Source: Neisseria meningitidis
GTDB taxonomy: Bacteria; Pseudomonadota; Gammaproteobacteria; Burkholderiales; Neisseriaceae
Assembly (NCBI GenBank): GCA_923184405.1
Contig: OV299793.1
Span: forward strand, 1,368,183-1,432,182
Direction: 5' to 3'
DNA length: 64,000 bases
Shown: positions 9,536 through 18,398 of the stretch, in pieces
Layout: every line of letters starts with the position of its first letter
Position numbering within the stretch: position 1 is the first letter of the stretch
The notes under the pieces: generated by a model
What the model was told of the DNA's origin: nothing
Seen by the model: the letters and a program-made list of their open reading frames with translations, nothing else
Databases searched by the model: none
Program-made: the position numbers and the translations under genes

Positions 9536-9736
9536 ATGGAAACCATCACAAACCCTAAAGAAAATTTCGACGCATTACATAACTCTCGCAGAACCGCCGT
9601 CGCCCTGAACGAAAATTTTATTCCAAAAATAAATTACGGAGCATCCAACATACCAGCAGCCAGCTTTGCCGCACATAACGACTTTGGAATAGCTCACTCC
9701 ACCGTGGAATCTTTGGAAATTCTCAAAATTAAATAA
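9536..9736 (+). CDS. Small phage protein of unknown function
   Basis: 66 residues from ATG at 9536 (METITNPKENFDALHNSRR...); an in-frame ATG at 9494 would add 14 residues. No membrane segment or recognised domain. First gene of a rightward run of phage genes and preceded by an operator-like palindrome. No family recognised. Confidence 0.5.
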   Translation: METITNPKENFDALHNSRRTAVALNENFIPKINYGASNIPAASFAAHNDFGIAHSTVESLEILKIK

Positions 9737-9802
9737 CCTCCTCGGTATTGTCATCCCGTGATACCGGCAGCCTAACTAACCCCTCTTTAAAGGAAAATCA
9801 AA

Positions 9803-10163
9803 ATGGAAACCCAAGAAAAGAAATTTGTTCCTGCCTCCAAGCAAATACCGACCGTAAATAGCGGCTGGTTAGACCGTGAATTAGGCGAAGCCATGAGTAA
9901 AAGCGGTGCGTGCCTGCCTTGCTCACGGTAAACAGTCAGAAATTACTGTCAAGCTCAAAATCCAACCCCAAAACATCCAAAGCGGAACGGTAAAAATCAG
10001 CCACGATGTAGCAAACCAAACTGCCCAAAGAAAAACGCGAAGGCGGCATCGTCTTTGCTACACCTGACGGCAACATCCAAGCCGACGATCCGGCACAAGG
10101 AAAATTGAAACTCAAACAAGTTCCCAATACGTCAAGCACGTTGAAAATGGTCAGATCCAACTA
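9803..10163 (+). CDS. Hypothetical phage protein, frameshifted
   Basis: Starts METQEKKFVPASKQIPTVNS with a good ribosome site (AAAGGAAAATC). The frame slips near 9915; the continuation reads VKLKIQPQNIQSGTVKISHD, then LPKEKREGGIVFATPDGN and a TSSTLKMVRSN end at 10163. About 118 residues when repaired. The next gene starts with nearly the same residues (METQE), suggesting related translation-start regions. No function recognised; commonly a partner of the DUF2303 gene downstream. Confidence 0.5.
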
Positions 10164-10188
10164 ACTCAAACCCAAAAGGAAATCTAAA

Positions 10189-11034
10189 ATGGAAACACAA
10201 GAAAACATGATTAAAAGCGACTTACAAGCAGCTCAAAACCTTTTTTGAGTTTGCACCGAACAATACTCTGCTTGTATTCACACCAGACCAAGACGGTGGC
10301 TGGAGATACAAATCACACCCTGAATTGATGCAAAACCCGTACCGCAAGTGCGGCAAATTCCTCATGCACGATACCGCCAGTCTTATTAAGTTTGTACAAA
10401 AACACAAACAGGACGGCACACAAATCTACATTGATGCCGATTTCAAATCAGGGCGTATTGATGTCACCGCCGTCATCAACGGCCATACGCAACAAGCTCC
10501 CGGCTGGCCTGATTTTTATGCCGTATACACCCGCAACACACTACATCGGCATCCAACTGGCTGAACAACAATGCGCACCGCATGAATCAGATGGAGTTTA
10601 CCCATTTCCTGACCAACAATGCCTGCAACATCGTATCCAAAAATCCCGGTAACGAAAATTCCGTTTACCCGACCGCCGACGAAGTATTCGATTTCGCGCT
10701 CAAACTCGAGTACACAGAAAAAACCACCAGCCAACAAGGCTATCGTGAACAGGACGGCAGAATCAACGGTACCTTCCAATCCGAAGACTCAGGGCAAACA
10801 GAGAAAAACCTCAAAATGTTTGAACGTTTCGGCATCGAGTTCAACCAGCATCAAGGCGGTGCATCCTACTTTGCTGGCCTTGTTGAAAATCCGCATCGAC
10901 AAAAACAGCGGCGCACTCGTCCTGTGGTACGAAGTGCAGCAAATCGATGCTGTAATCGAACAAACGGCAAAGACATTTCGAAGCCGTACAAAAGCTTCAC
11001 AGAAATCGACACCTATTTCGGAATAATCGCCTAA
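10189..11034 (+). CDS. DUF2303 (YfdQ-like) phage protein, multiply frameshifted
   Basis: About 280 residues reconstructed from three frames: METQENMIKSDLQ; QNPYRKCGKFLMHDTASLIK (about 10330); FVQKHKQDGTQIYIDADF; DVTAVINGHTQQAPGW; YAVYT; MNQMEFTHFLTNNA (about 10582); FALKLEYTEKTTSQQ; and NLKMFERFGIEFNQHQGG. The order matches DUF2303 proteins, found in many tailed phages and prophages beside recombination genes; their biochemical role is not known. Frame changes fall near 10240, 10525 and 10880. Confidence 0.7.
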
Positions 11035-11103
11035 AAAAAGGTCGTCTGAAATTGTGAAACTCAAGACGACCTCCACAAAAACCCAACTCCGAAAGACCCC
11101 AAA

Positions 11104-11318
11104 ATGACCATCACAGAAGAATACTACATCGACATCCGCGAAAAGCAGAACAGGGGAAAAACGACTACGGCTACCCCACCGAACGCTACGGATGCGACAT
11201 CATCAACACAGACGGGGAGCTGCTTGTCAGCATAGAGCCAGAGTACAAAACCCCCTTTGCCGCCGTCAGAAAAGCGCTCATCTGTCTGACAAAAGACAAC
11301 CTCAAAAACGCTGCCTGA
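11104..11318 (+). CDS. Small phage protein, frameshifted
   Basis: MTITEEYYIDIREKQN, then after a slip near 11152 GKNDYGYPTERYGCDIINTD, GELLVSIEPEYKTPFAAVRK and TKDNLKNAA, with stop at 11316-11318. About 71 residues, soluble. No family recognised. Lies in the same rightward run as its neighbours. Confidence 0.45.
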
Positions 11319-11352
11319 TATTAAGCCGTTACCCCAATAACGAGGAATCAAA

Positions 11353-11613
11353 ATGAAATACTTGATCCGCACAGCCTTACTCGCAGTCGTAGCCGTTAAG
11401 ATCTACGCCTGCCAACTGCAATCAGAAGCCGCAGTGCAAGTCAAGGCTGAAAACAGCCTGACCGCTATGCGCTTAGCCGTCGCCGACAAACAGGCAGAGA
11501 TTGACGGGTTGAACGCCCAAATCGACGCCGAAATCAGACAACGCGAAACCGAAGAAGTGAAAGACTACCGATGGATACACGGCGACGCGGAAGTGCCGGA
11601 GCTGGAAAAATGA
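11353..11613 (+). CDS. Small membrane-anchored or exported coiled-coil protein
   Basis: 86 residues. The hydrophobic N terminus MKYLIRTALLAVVAVKIYAC could be a signal or anchor, with a Cys at residue 20 that might be a lipobox position. Then an Ala/Glu/Gln-rich helical segment (AVADKQAEIDGLNAQIDAEI) likely to form a coiled coil. The stop overlaps the next start (ATGA at 11610-11613). No family recognised. Confidence 0.55.
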   Translation: MKYLIRTALLAVVAVKIYACQLQSEAAVQVKAENSLTAMRLAVADKQAEIDGLNAQIDAEIRQRETEEVKDYRWIHGDAEVPELEK

Positions 11614-11903
11614 ACTTTCAGGAAGAAAACGAGAACATCAAGAATGACATAGAGATTAATCTCTTGCATTCCGCTGAAGCCGACAGCGTGGAGGCAATGA
11701 TGGACTTGGCGGTTTACGGGCTGGCGGCGATGGTTGCCAAACACAACAAAACGCGCGGCGAGCAGCTTGTGTTACAGGCGATTGAAGGTCATATGCGGAA
11801 GCTTTTGGCCGCGCTTCCCGAAACCGAGTCATTGGTGCAGACCGGGAAGGTTTACCGCCGACTTGAAGATTTGATTTTTAAAACGTATTTGCCGGAGCAG
11901 TAA
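11610..11903 (+). CDS. Phage protein of unknown function, translationally coupled
   Basis: 97 residues starting MNFQEENENIKNDIEINLLH, largely helical, ending LEDLIFKTYLPEQ. Overlaps the upstream stop by ATGA and is 2 bp from the next gene, so it is part of a tight operon. No motif recognised. Confidence 0.55.
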   Translation: MNFQEENENIKNDIEINLLHSAEADSVEAMMDLAVYGLAAMVAKHNKTRGEQLVLQAIEGHMRKLLAALPETESLVQTGKVYRRLEDLIFKTYLPEQ

Positions 11904-11905
11904 AG

Positions 11906-12097
11906 ATGAACACGAATCAAGATACGATTCCATTTGGCGGCAACCTTGTGATTTGCTGTTCGACGGGAAACGGCGAGGACTGGCGGTTTTCTTGTCTGAT
12001 TACCGATCAGATACCGGATTTAAATCTTGTCAGAAGCGGGCAGGCGTTCCCGATGTTCATTTATGAGTACGAAACTAGAGAAAAAAGGAAAGCCTGA
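11906..12097 (+). CDS. Small phage protein
   Basis: 63 residues (MNTNQDTIPFGGNLVICCST...). The stop overlaps the next start at 12097. Short spacing on both sides supports a real operon member. No family recognised. Confidence 0.5.
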   Translation: MNTNQDTIPFGGNLVICCSTGNGEDWRFSCLITDQIPDLNLVRSGQAFPMFIYEYETREKRKA

Positions 12098-12237
12098 TGG
12101 ACACCCTATTAAAAATCATCATCGCGCTGTCATTTTCCGGCGCTGAGGCATTGGCGGTATGGCTTTTCATCACGGCCGCCGATGCCGTATTACGCCGCTT
12201 CCCGAAACCGAGTCATTACAGGAGAGTAAAAAAATGA
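12097..12237 (+). CDS. 46-residue membrane peptide
   Basis: MDTLLKIIIALSFSGAEALA then VWLFITAADAVLRRFPKP: a hydrophobic first half with one or two short membrane segments and a basic tail. Start and stop overlap both neighbours by one base or ATGA, which makes this short frame credible. A phage membrane peptide of unknown role. Confidence 0.5.
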   Translation: MDTLLKIIIALSFSGAEALAVWLFITAADAVLRRFPKPSHYRRVKK

Positions 12238-12441
12238 ACATCAACGAACTGGGCGCAAGGATAGACCGCCCGACCATCCGCGAACTGATTGCCTACGCAA
12301 CCTGCCGCAACCGCCCATTTCAAACTCGACACTGCTGCGTATGGAAAAAGACGGACGGATACCGTGCCGTCTGAAAACCCCACTCACATCCCCGTATGGG
12401 ACACCCGCGAAGTTTTGGAAGCCCTGGGGTTACAGCAATAA
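12234..12441 (+). CDS. Small phage DNA-binding-like protein, frameshifted
   Basis: Starts MNINELGARIDRPTIRELIA. The frame slips twice near 12320-12390; the repaired product continues NSTLLRMEKDGRIPCRLKTP and ends VWDTREVLEALGLQQ at 12441. The pattern 'identify, then MEKDGRIP.R, then W....VLEWL' resembles short AlpA/excisionase-like helix-turn-helix proteins, so a DNA-binding role is possible. Followed directly by a terminator closing the operon. Confidence 0.45.
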
Positions 12442-12464
12442 AAAACGCCCGATTAGGGCGTTTT
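12441..12464 (+). terminator. Terminator of the rightward phage operon
   Basis: AAAACGCCC-GATTA-GGGCGTTTT, a 9-bp stem ending in T residues, overlapping the last gene's stop. Confidence 0.75.
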
Positions 12465-12497
12465 CACATTCAGACGGCTTTTGTATTCCCTACTGCA

Positions 12498-13415
12498 TCA
12501 AACCGACGACAGGTTGCGGATTTCGGGCAGCATCGGGCGGATTTTTGCCGCGTGTTCCGCGTCGGCGTGTGCGTTTAAGGCTTCGAGGGCGTTTGCGGCG
12601 GCTTTGAGGCGGCTGCGTGTTTCCGCCCGGACCGTCCACATCGTTACCGCCTGTTTGCAGCCGAGCTGCTTCAGCGGCAGGGAAACGTCTCTGCCCATTT
12701 GGATGGCCCACGCGCCGTATCTGACGGCAACGGCGAGGTCGTACAGGGCGTTGCCGCTGATGGGCAGGGCAGGTTGCGGTGCGGGTAACGGTTCGCGGTC
12801 GAGGACTTCGCCGTACAGCACGCCGTTTTCAACTGCCACGCGGCTCATCACGCTTAAAACTTCGGGGAACTGTTCGGCAGGTACTTCTTTGTAGCTGCAT
12901 CCGAACTTGCTTTTGACGGCAGACCAAAGGGTAATGGCGATACGCGCCTGCGCTTCTTTGGGTGCGGATTTGGTCAGGGCGTTGTGCAGTTTTTTGACGG
13001 CTTCGATTTGTTCGCAAGTCAAGCCGTCCGGAAGGGCGCGGGTGGGTTTGGGGGTAACTGCTTTTATGCCGTCTGAAATTTTGCCGTTAAGTAAAATTTC
13101 AATCTGCTCATCGCACCAAACCGCAAATTTCGGATTAAGCCAACAGGCAAAGTGAATAGCGAGTTTGGGATGCAGCCATGTGCCTTGCTCACTGCCACCA
13201 CGCTTCACGATAACTATTTGATTTGCTTCCGTTAGGATTTTTCTCCTAACGCTTAAATTCTCAGCAAGTGCAGAGATATATTGTTGAGTTTGTTCACTTT
13301 TTAGGTAGTCTTTAGGTAACTTGCCAAAGTGAGATGCAATGGCGGTTGCATTTAAAAAACCGTCTTGACGGAAAGATACAGGAGTGTTACCAAAATTGAG
13401 AACAGATACGTTCAT
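12498..13415 (-). CDS. KilA-N domain protein (phage antirepressor type)
   Basis: 305 residues, intact. The KilA-N domain at the N terminus shows FRQDGFLNATAIASHFGK, DYLKSEQTQQYISAL and GTWLHPKLAIHFACWLNPKF. The C-terminal region contains helical repeats (LKAAANALEALNAHADAEH). KilA-N proteins of prophages act as antirepressors or DNA-binding regulators. The gene runs against the preceding operon and is preceded by an unusual 750-bp leader with three tandem related units. One of the few intact genes in the prophage. Confidence 0.85.
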   Translation of the reverse strand: MNVSVLNFGNTPVSFRQDGFLNATAIASHFGKLPKDYLKSEQTQQYISALAENLSVRRKILTEANQIVIVKRGGSEQGTWLHPKLAIHFACWLNPKFAVWCDEQIEILLNGKISDGIKAVTPKPTRALPDGLTCEQIEAVKKLHNALTKSAPKEAQARIAITLWSAVKSKFGCSYKEVPAEQFPEVLSVMSRVAVENGVLYGEVLDREPLPAPQPALPISGNALYDLAVAVRYGAWAIQMGRDVSLPLKQLGCKQAVTMWTVRAETRSRLKAAANALEALNAHADAEHAAKIRPMLPEIRNLSSV

Positions 13416-13429
13416 GATAGTTTCCTAGT

Positions 13430-14200
13430 TTAGTTTCGAAAGACCCAAATGGGTGGTCGGGAGGTTCGAAAACCTACTAGAAAAGGCTGGCGTTATTCCC
13501 CTTGCGGGTATTGTATTCCGCACCCTCCCGACCATAGGAAACTAGTTCGGATATATCGAAACAAACAACCAAACAAGAAAACTTATGGACGTAAAAATTC
13601 ACGCTGACGGGGTGAATGCCGTTCTAGTAGAGGTTTTCGACGCCTCGTGTTTCGTAATATATCCAATCTTTCTATTTTCTGCAAGCACAAAAAAGCCGCC
13701 ATGTGGCGGATAGGGTCGCGGTCTTCAACAGCATGTAGGATTTAGGAATGCCCAAATTGGGCGCAGGGTGTTGAAAACACGCAAACAGACGCGCCGCCAG
13801 CCTTACGGGTAGGCGCACCCCCACATAGGAGTAAATCGATTTGATACGTATAGACGTAAAAATTCCACTCTATCGTGTTGGATATACGCTGTTTGTCAGG
13901 TGTTTTCAAGCACCGTGGGAAATATTATATAGAGTTATGGAAATGTGTCAAGAGAATTAGCCCAAATGGGCGGACGCGCGGTTAAGAACCCACATAGGAG
14001 GGCGGACTTATTCCCCTTTCAGGTCTTGTATTCGTCGCCCACGCGGTCATAGAAACTTCCTGCTATCGAAACAAACAACAAGGAAAGAAAACTATAGACA
14101 TGAAAAAATCACATTGACGGAGTGATTGCCGCTGTAGTGTGGTTTCTGACGCCACGAACAGGAATATAAAACAAAACCCCTGCACATGCAAGAGGTTTCC
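13430..14200 (-). other. Three tandem related leader units upstream of the KilA-N gene (possible regulatory RNA or short ORFs)
   Basis: No conventional gene. Three diverged units carry the same landmarks in the same order: a small palindrome CCCAAATGGG (13444), GCCCAAATTGGGC (13750), GCCCAAATGGGC (13960); then a GGGAG/GGCGG arm that pairs with a later CTCCC/CGCCC; then ATAGGA.A / CATAGGAG; then GACGTAAAAATTC (13588, 13853) or GACATGAAAAAATC (14097) with GTGAATGCCG or GTGATTGCCG after it. Spacings are 306 and 210 bp. Read on the minus strand, each also holds a short start-bearing frame (for example MVGRVRNTIPARG). The units resemble antirepressor-locus leaders that make short peptides or antisense RNAs, but the mechanism is not determined. 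Confidence 0.5.
13689..13709 (-). terminator. Leftward hairpin terminator between leader units
   Basis: On the minus strand CCGCCACATGGCGGCTTTTTT: a compact stem followed by six T. It lies between the first and second leader units, so transcripts from upstream units could end here. Confidence 0.65.
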
Positions 14201-14227
14201 CAAAAAGCAGTAGGCGGCAAACTGAAA

Positions 14228-14250
14228 GGCCGTCTGAATTTCAGACGGCC
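14228..14250. terminator. Inverted uptake-sequence terminator
   Basis: GGCCGTCTGAA and TTCAGACGGCC separated by one base, a near-perfect 22-bp palindrome. Confidence 0.7.
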
Positions 14251-14255
14251 TATGT

Positions 14256-15480
14256 TACGGCGGATGTTAAGCTATTAAGCTATTTGGTTTTCAGAGGCTT
14301 TTTCTTCCATTTTAGGGCTTCGTCTTCAAATTCTTGATACGCCGTCAGTGCACTCAAATGAAACGGCGTAGGTGTCCCAAAAACGAAACAGCTTGGAGTT
14401 GTCCCAGTCACGTAACAGCATGGAGTATTCGCCAATCTTTATACAATTTCTCGTGCACTGATACACTCAATACGCCATCACAGACAAATTCAAGCTGGTA
14501 TCAAACTGTCAGTATGGCTATCACCGTCTTTCTTCAAGTCCGTGGTATGCGATGCATAGGTGACGAGGATGCATCCTTCCGTTTTTGCCAGGCCCGTGTA
14601 CCATGGTCATGGCTTCTAGAAGCTCAGCCTCATGACGCCGTAAGCGTACAAAACAAAAACGCCGATACAACAGCTCGAATAGAGCCAGTGCGAGCTGTAG
14701 AAACCATGTGCAGAAAGTGCCGACACACACGCAGCTGACAGCGCCGGAAAACGACGGGACGGTCAGAATAAATATGTCAGCCATTGCCATTCCAGCCAAG
14801 CTGAATGGCGAAAACCAAAGCCTTCCGAAGAAATACGAAGCATTGTCATCACCTTAAGCTCAAGATGAAAATAAATCCGTGAACCCGGAATATACAAAAC
14901 CTGCCCGACTAGTGTAAGAGCGATTCTGAAATCCCCGATGAAGCCAGACAAAACGATAAAAAACCGGAACAGCAGCGGCAAAGGCGGGTTTCTCCAAAAC
15001 AGACTCGATTGAAAAGCGGACACAACGATATATAAACTGGAACAGGAGGGACGACAAAGGCGCATTCCGCCCCAAAACACGCACGGACGGAATGGCATCG
15101 ACTGTAGACCCGTAGGCGTTTGCAGATACGACAAAGGACAGCATTCCAAGACTCATTACACGCACGGACAGATTGTCATCGTCTGACGACTGTGCGCAGC
15201 TGACTATATTTCAGAACAGCCTTGCATGACCCTTTAGGGAACGGTTTTATTCTGGTTTAGTTTGAATAACTTGGCAACGACTGTTTTAATCGCCTAAAAA
15301 TGCTCAGCACTGATTAGTGGAATGCAGCGGTCGCATCCTTTCGGTTTGTATCGGTCTAATCATGACAATCCAATTGTTACCGTCATGTCGCATTTTGCCC
15401 AACATTGGATGTGCGGCTATGTCGCGGCAAGGGGTTTCTCACTCACTTTGTGGTCTTAGTCCGCAAAAGGGGACAGATTC
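14256..15480. other. Heavily degraded phage sequence, mostly unassignable
   Basis: At 14280-14450 the minus strand shows pieces of one coding sequence in two frames (RDWDNSKLFRFWDTYAVSFE and ALTAYQEFEDEALKWKKKP, stop at 14280-14282); family not recognised. From about 14450 to 15480 neither strand gives a recognisable protein and no repeat family is seen. Base calling here looks as poor as in the IS1106 and rplY regions. Confidence 0.3.
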
Positions 15481-15489
15481 TGTGCTGCT

Positions 15490-15756
15490 TAAGGGTACGA
15501 CCGTTACCGGATTGACGTTGTGCCTGTTTCGCGCTATGACGACGACAGGGCGCTTCTTGACCATTAGCGGTTGCTTCATAACCTCGAAAATCAGAAATGA
15601 TATCTGAACGTTAATTTAGAAGAAACACTAAAAGCATTATCCGTTACTGGCGATGGCGAAAAGCTCATCATCGCAGTTCCGACAAATAATTACCGCCTAC
15701 AGTATAAAGCGGGAGCAAAAAAGCCATGCAGTACTCATCCCCAAACGATTAGTTAG
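15490..15756 (+). pseudogene. Unknown phage gene, 3' part, with two in-frame stops
   Basis: One uninterrupted frame except for TAG and TGA codons reads GYDRYRIDVVPVSRYDDDRA, LLDH*RLLHNLENQK*YLN, VNLEETLKALSVTGDGEK and LIIAVPTNNYRLQYKAG, ending at 15754-15756 against the integrase stop. The two stops look like single-base substitutions rather than frameshifts. A coherent protein, but no family is recognised. Confidence 0.45.
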
Positions 15757-16841
15757 ATGCGTTTGAGCATAATGCTATCCTCCCTTAGAACCTCGCGCAA
15801 ATAAGTACGCGCAAGCAAGCGCAAACCGTGCGCCGACGTATCCAACCCCGGCCGCTGCATCGACACGCGCGGACTTTCCTTATTGATATGCCCCTGGAAA
15901 TTCGACACTTTCAAACACAAACCGCCCGTTCCATTCAACGCCCGCGCCTGATCCAGCACACACTGCATCGCCCGCGACAGCGACATCATGACCCTGCCGC
16001 TCCTTAGCCGTTCGGCGGGGATACAAAAAACCTCCCCGTCCAACTCCGACCACTCCATCAACGCCGCCTCCTGAATCCGCGTCATTGTCAACAGCAGCCA
16101 ATAGATACAAAGCGGCGCGTAACAAGATAAGATACGTCAGCCATGCCCGCATAAACCGCAAATTCATTTGCGCTGCTCAAAAAATCAATCAGGCACAGCA
16201 GATTCAGACCCGGACTCAACGCCGCCATATTCCCGTTTTCGCCCGTTCAAACACACCCGAACCGAGTTGCGCGACAGGGTTGATTTCCATCATTCCCAAA
16301 CCGACCGCAAACGCAAACACCATCTTCAGACTGTTTTTTCGTTTTGCCGCAACGTATCAACGATACCGCGCGCCGCCATCACACGCAGACAGCCGACCAC
16401 ATCCGCCGTCCTGACTCGACGAATATCAAGATTGCCGATAGCCAGAAAAACCCACCGCTCAAAATTCCGCATAACCTGTCCGGCATACTTTTCAGACCGC
16501 CCCGCCGACCAACGCACGAAACCAATCACGCGCCACCCTATCAAAAGCAAAAATCCGCCCGCACGCTTCTTATTGACCACATTTTCCCCGTGCGCCCGTT
16601 TTCGGCGCACCTCCTCCAACCATTCCCGCGCATCGGCCAGCGGCGAAAAAATCAGGATACCGCCCCAACCCGAAAGTGTCTGCTACGCCTCCATCACTGC
16701 ACAAACGACGCAACCAACTCCGCCCGCCCGTCGGGTAGACCACAAAGCCAGCCCCGCCCCGTCCGACAACTTATACAGCAACATCGCGCGGCTTCGCAGT
16801 ACAACCTGATTTGCCGACAGCGGCGTAATGATTTTCGCCAT
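15753..16841 (-). CDS. Tyrosine recombinase (phage integrase, P4-like), multiply frameshifted
   Basis: About 360 residues in several frames. Start MAKIITPLSANQV at 16841, an N-terminal DUF4102-like region with LSDGAGLALW, then RNFERWVFLAIGNLDIRRVR and TADVVGCLRV; the catalytic domain shows RIQEAALMEWSELDGEVFCI, PAERLRSGRV, LSRAMQCVLDQARAL and a HGLRLLARTYL segment (normally HGLR..A.T.L). Integrases of this type insert elements at tRNA 3' ends by pairing attP with attB. It lies directly beside the tRNA-Ser gene at 17032. Frameshifts near 15990, 16090, 16330 and 16640 would inactivate it if real. Confidence 0.8.
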
Positions 16842-16983
16842 TATGGTAATTTCCCATTTATCCAAAAGTACCATACACATTACCATAAAAAAATGCAATA
16901 AGAAAGATGCCGCAAGAGTGCAAATGATTTACTTTGACACGTTTTGATAGGACAAACCGATGATTTTTATATAGTAAGTGACA

Positions 16984-17051
16984 CAACTTGAACAAAGAAC
17001 CGCCCTGAATCAGGGCGGTTTTGTTCTCCGGCGGAAACGGTGGGATTCGAA
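16984..17051. other. Right attachment-like repeat (attR) overlapping the tRNA-Ser 3' end
   Basis: Contains CAACTTGAACAAAGAACC, the GCCCTGAATCAGGGC hairpin and the 3' end of the tRNA-Ser gene. Its decayed counterpart is at 3189-3260. Confidence 0.6.
16998..17022. terminator. Terminator after tRNA-Ser
   Basis: AACCGCCCTGA-ATCAGGGCGGTTTT: an 11-bp stem with T tract on the plus strand and A tract on the other. It lies just beyond the tRNA 3' end on the minus strand. Confidence 0.65.
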
Positions 17052-17117
17052 CCCACGGAGGATTTGCACCCTCAGCGGATTTCGAGTCCGCTGCATTCAG
17101 CCTCTCTGCACGTTTCC
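17032..17117 (-). tRNA. tRNA-Ser (CGA)
   Basis: Type II tRNA with a GGAAACG acceptor (5') pairing with CGTTTCC, discriminator G, D-arm CAGAGAGGCTGAATGC, anticodon stem GCGGA/TCCGC with loop CTCGAAA giving anticodon CGA, a long variable arm (GAGGGTGCAAATCCTC) and T-arm GTTCGAATCCC. The 3' end faces the integrase and probably served as the prophage attachment site. No CCA is encoded. Confidence 0.9.
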
Positions 17118-17193
17118 GATAATGCAGTAAAACCAAATAAAAATGCCGATGCGTTATGCTACTTCATTTTTATTTGGTTTTGACCTCAAGGAT

Positions 17194-17284
17194 TGGCGGA
17201 AGCGGTGAGATTCGAACTCACGGAGGGCTATCAACCCTCGACGGTTTTTAAGACCGTTACATTAAACCGCTCTGCCACGCTTCC
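17194..17284 (-). tRNA. tRNA-Ser-like body with UAA anticodon (probably tRNA-Ser(UGA) with an error)
   Basis: Type II tRNA: GGAAGCG/CGCTTCC acceptor, discriminator G followed by encoded CCA, D-arm GGCAGAGCGGTTTAATG, variable arm GAGGGTTGATAGCCCTC. The anticodon stem is ACGGT/ACCGT with loop CTTAAAA, so the anticodon reads UAA (Leu). The acceptor, G73 and D-arm are serine-type and the arm resembles tRNA-Ser(UGA), whose loop is CTTGAAA. A single C-to-T change on the plus strand at 17249 explains the difference. Most likely a base-call error. Confidence 0.75.
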
Positions 17285-17366
17285 GTCTTCTTGAAGATTA
17301 GGAATAATAATGAAATTTATACATTTTGCCAAGCACTTTTTTCGGAAAATACTTAATTTATTGTTT

Positions 17367-18140
17367 TCACTTTATTTGTTCCGAACGCATAAAAACCCAT
17401 TCGCTTTCATTTGAAGCCGCGTCATTGAATGCGTAGCCTTCGTAATTAAAATTTTCAGCATTTCAGGGTCAGTAATATGATGTTCTGCCGCATAGCGCAC
17501 CATTAATCCTCGCGCACGCTTGGCATAGAAATTGATGATTTTATATTTACCGTTTTTTCGTCTTTAAATATCAGGGTAATCAGCCGCGCCCGAAGTGTTT
17601 TCGTGTTGACGGACTTGAAATATTCCTGTGAGGCAAGGTTGACAAGCGTATTGCTGCCTGCTTGGGCAAGCGTGTCATTTAAAAGGTTGGTAATGATGTC
17701 TCCCCAAAACTCATACAAATTCTTCCCGCGCAAATTGGCAAATGCCGTCCCCATTTCCAAACGGTAAGGCTGTATCAGGTCCAGTGGACGCAGAAGGCCG
17801 TACAGGCCGGACAGCAAGCGTACGCCCCTGCAGATATCGTATTGCTCCAATATTCAATGTGTTTGCATCCACACCTTCGTAAACATCGCCGTTGAACATA
17901 AAGACCGCCTGTTTGGCGTTTTCCGGCGTAAACGGCGTGTTCCATTCTGCATTGCGCTGCGCGTTTAAGAGGGCAATTTTGTCGGAAACATGCATCAGTT
18001 CGGCAATCTGTTGCGGCGCAAGCTCGCGCAACTGCTGCATTAGAATGTCGGACTCTGCCAGCAGGTCGGGTTGGGTAAACTCGCTGACAGGGGCAGGGTC
18101 TTTTCATTAAGGTTCTTCGCAGGGGAAAGGACAAAAACAT
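17367..18140 (-). CDS. yaaA: YaaA family peroxide-stress protein, frameshifted
   Basis: About 258 residues over several frames. DUF328/YaaA landmarks: an N-terminal LSPAKNL-type start (one base lost near 18125), [105 protein letters not shown] and a VFMRSEQIK end, stop at 17367-17369. YaaA limits free iron and oxidative DNA damage during peroxide stress and binds DNA. The gene lies between the tRNAs and a CREE, with no operon partner. Confidence 0.85.
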
Positions 18141-18215
18141 AATCTGCTCGGTATTGTGTCAAACACGGGGATTTTAAGTTTAAACGTGTTTGCGGGCAAG
18201 CCGATTAAAGTGAAG

Positions 18216-18320
18216 TATAGTGGATTAAATTTAAACCAGTACAGCGTTGCCTCGCCTTGCCGTACTATCTGTACTGTCTTCGGCTTCGTCGCCTTGTCCT
18301 GATTTTGTTAATCCACTATA
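18216..18320. repeat. Correia element (CREE), short internally deleted type
   Basis: TATAGTGGATTAAATTTAAA at 18216 to TTGTTAATCCACTATA at 18320, 105 bp with intact terminal inverted repeats. Lacks the central IHF-site segment present in the 150-bp class. Confidence 0.95.
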
Positions 18321-18359
18321 AATACCGTTACAGCAAATTCAACCGTAGAATATTGAAAA

Positions 18360-18389
18360 ATGCCGTCTGAACAAAAGTTCAGACGGCAT
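18360..18389. terminator. Inverted uptake-sequence terminator of dapC
   Basis: ATGCCGTCTGAA / TTCAGACGGCAT with a 6-nt loop, 10 bp beyond the dapC stop. Confidence 0.85.
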
Positions 18390-18398
18390 TTCAATTCC

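Noticed and set aside
12481..13155. Plus-strand frames opposite the KilA-N gene
   Set aside because: The minus strand has an intact 305-residue KilA-N protein; the plus frames are low-complexity shadows.
16168..16901. Plus-strand frames of 185-213 codons over the integrase region
   Set aside because: Arg/Pro/Thr-rich translations without domains; the minus strand gives the integrase, so these are shadow frames.
17194..17284. True tRNA-Leu(UAA)
   Set aside because: The anticodon reads UAA but G73, the acceptor and the D-arm are serine-type; a one-base error in tRNA-Ser(UGA) is the simpler reading.
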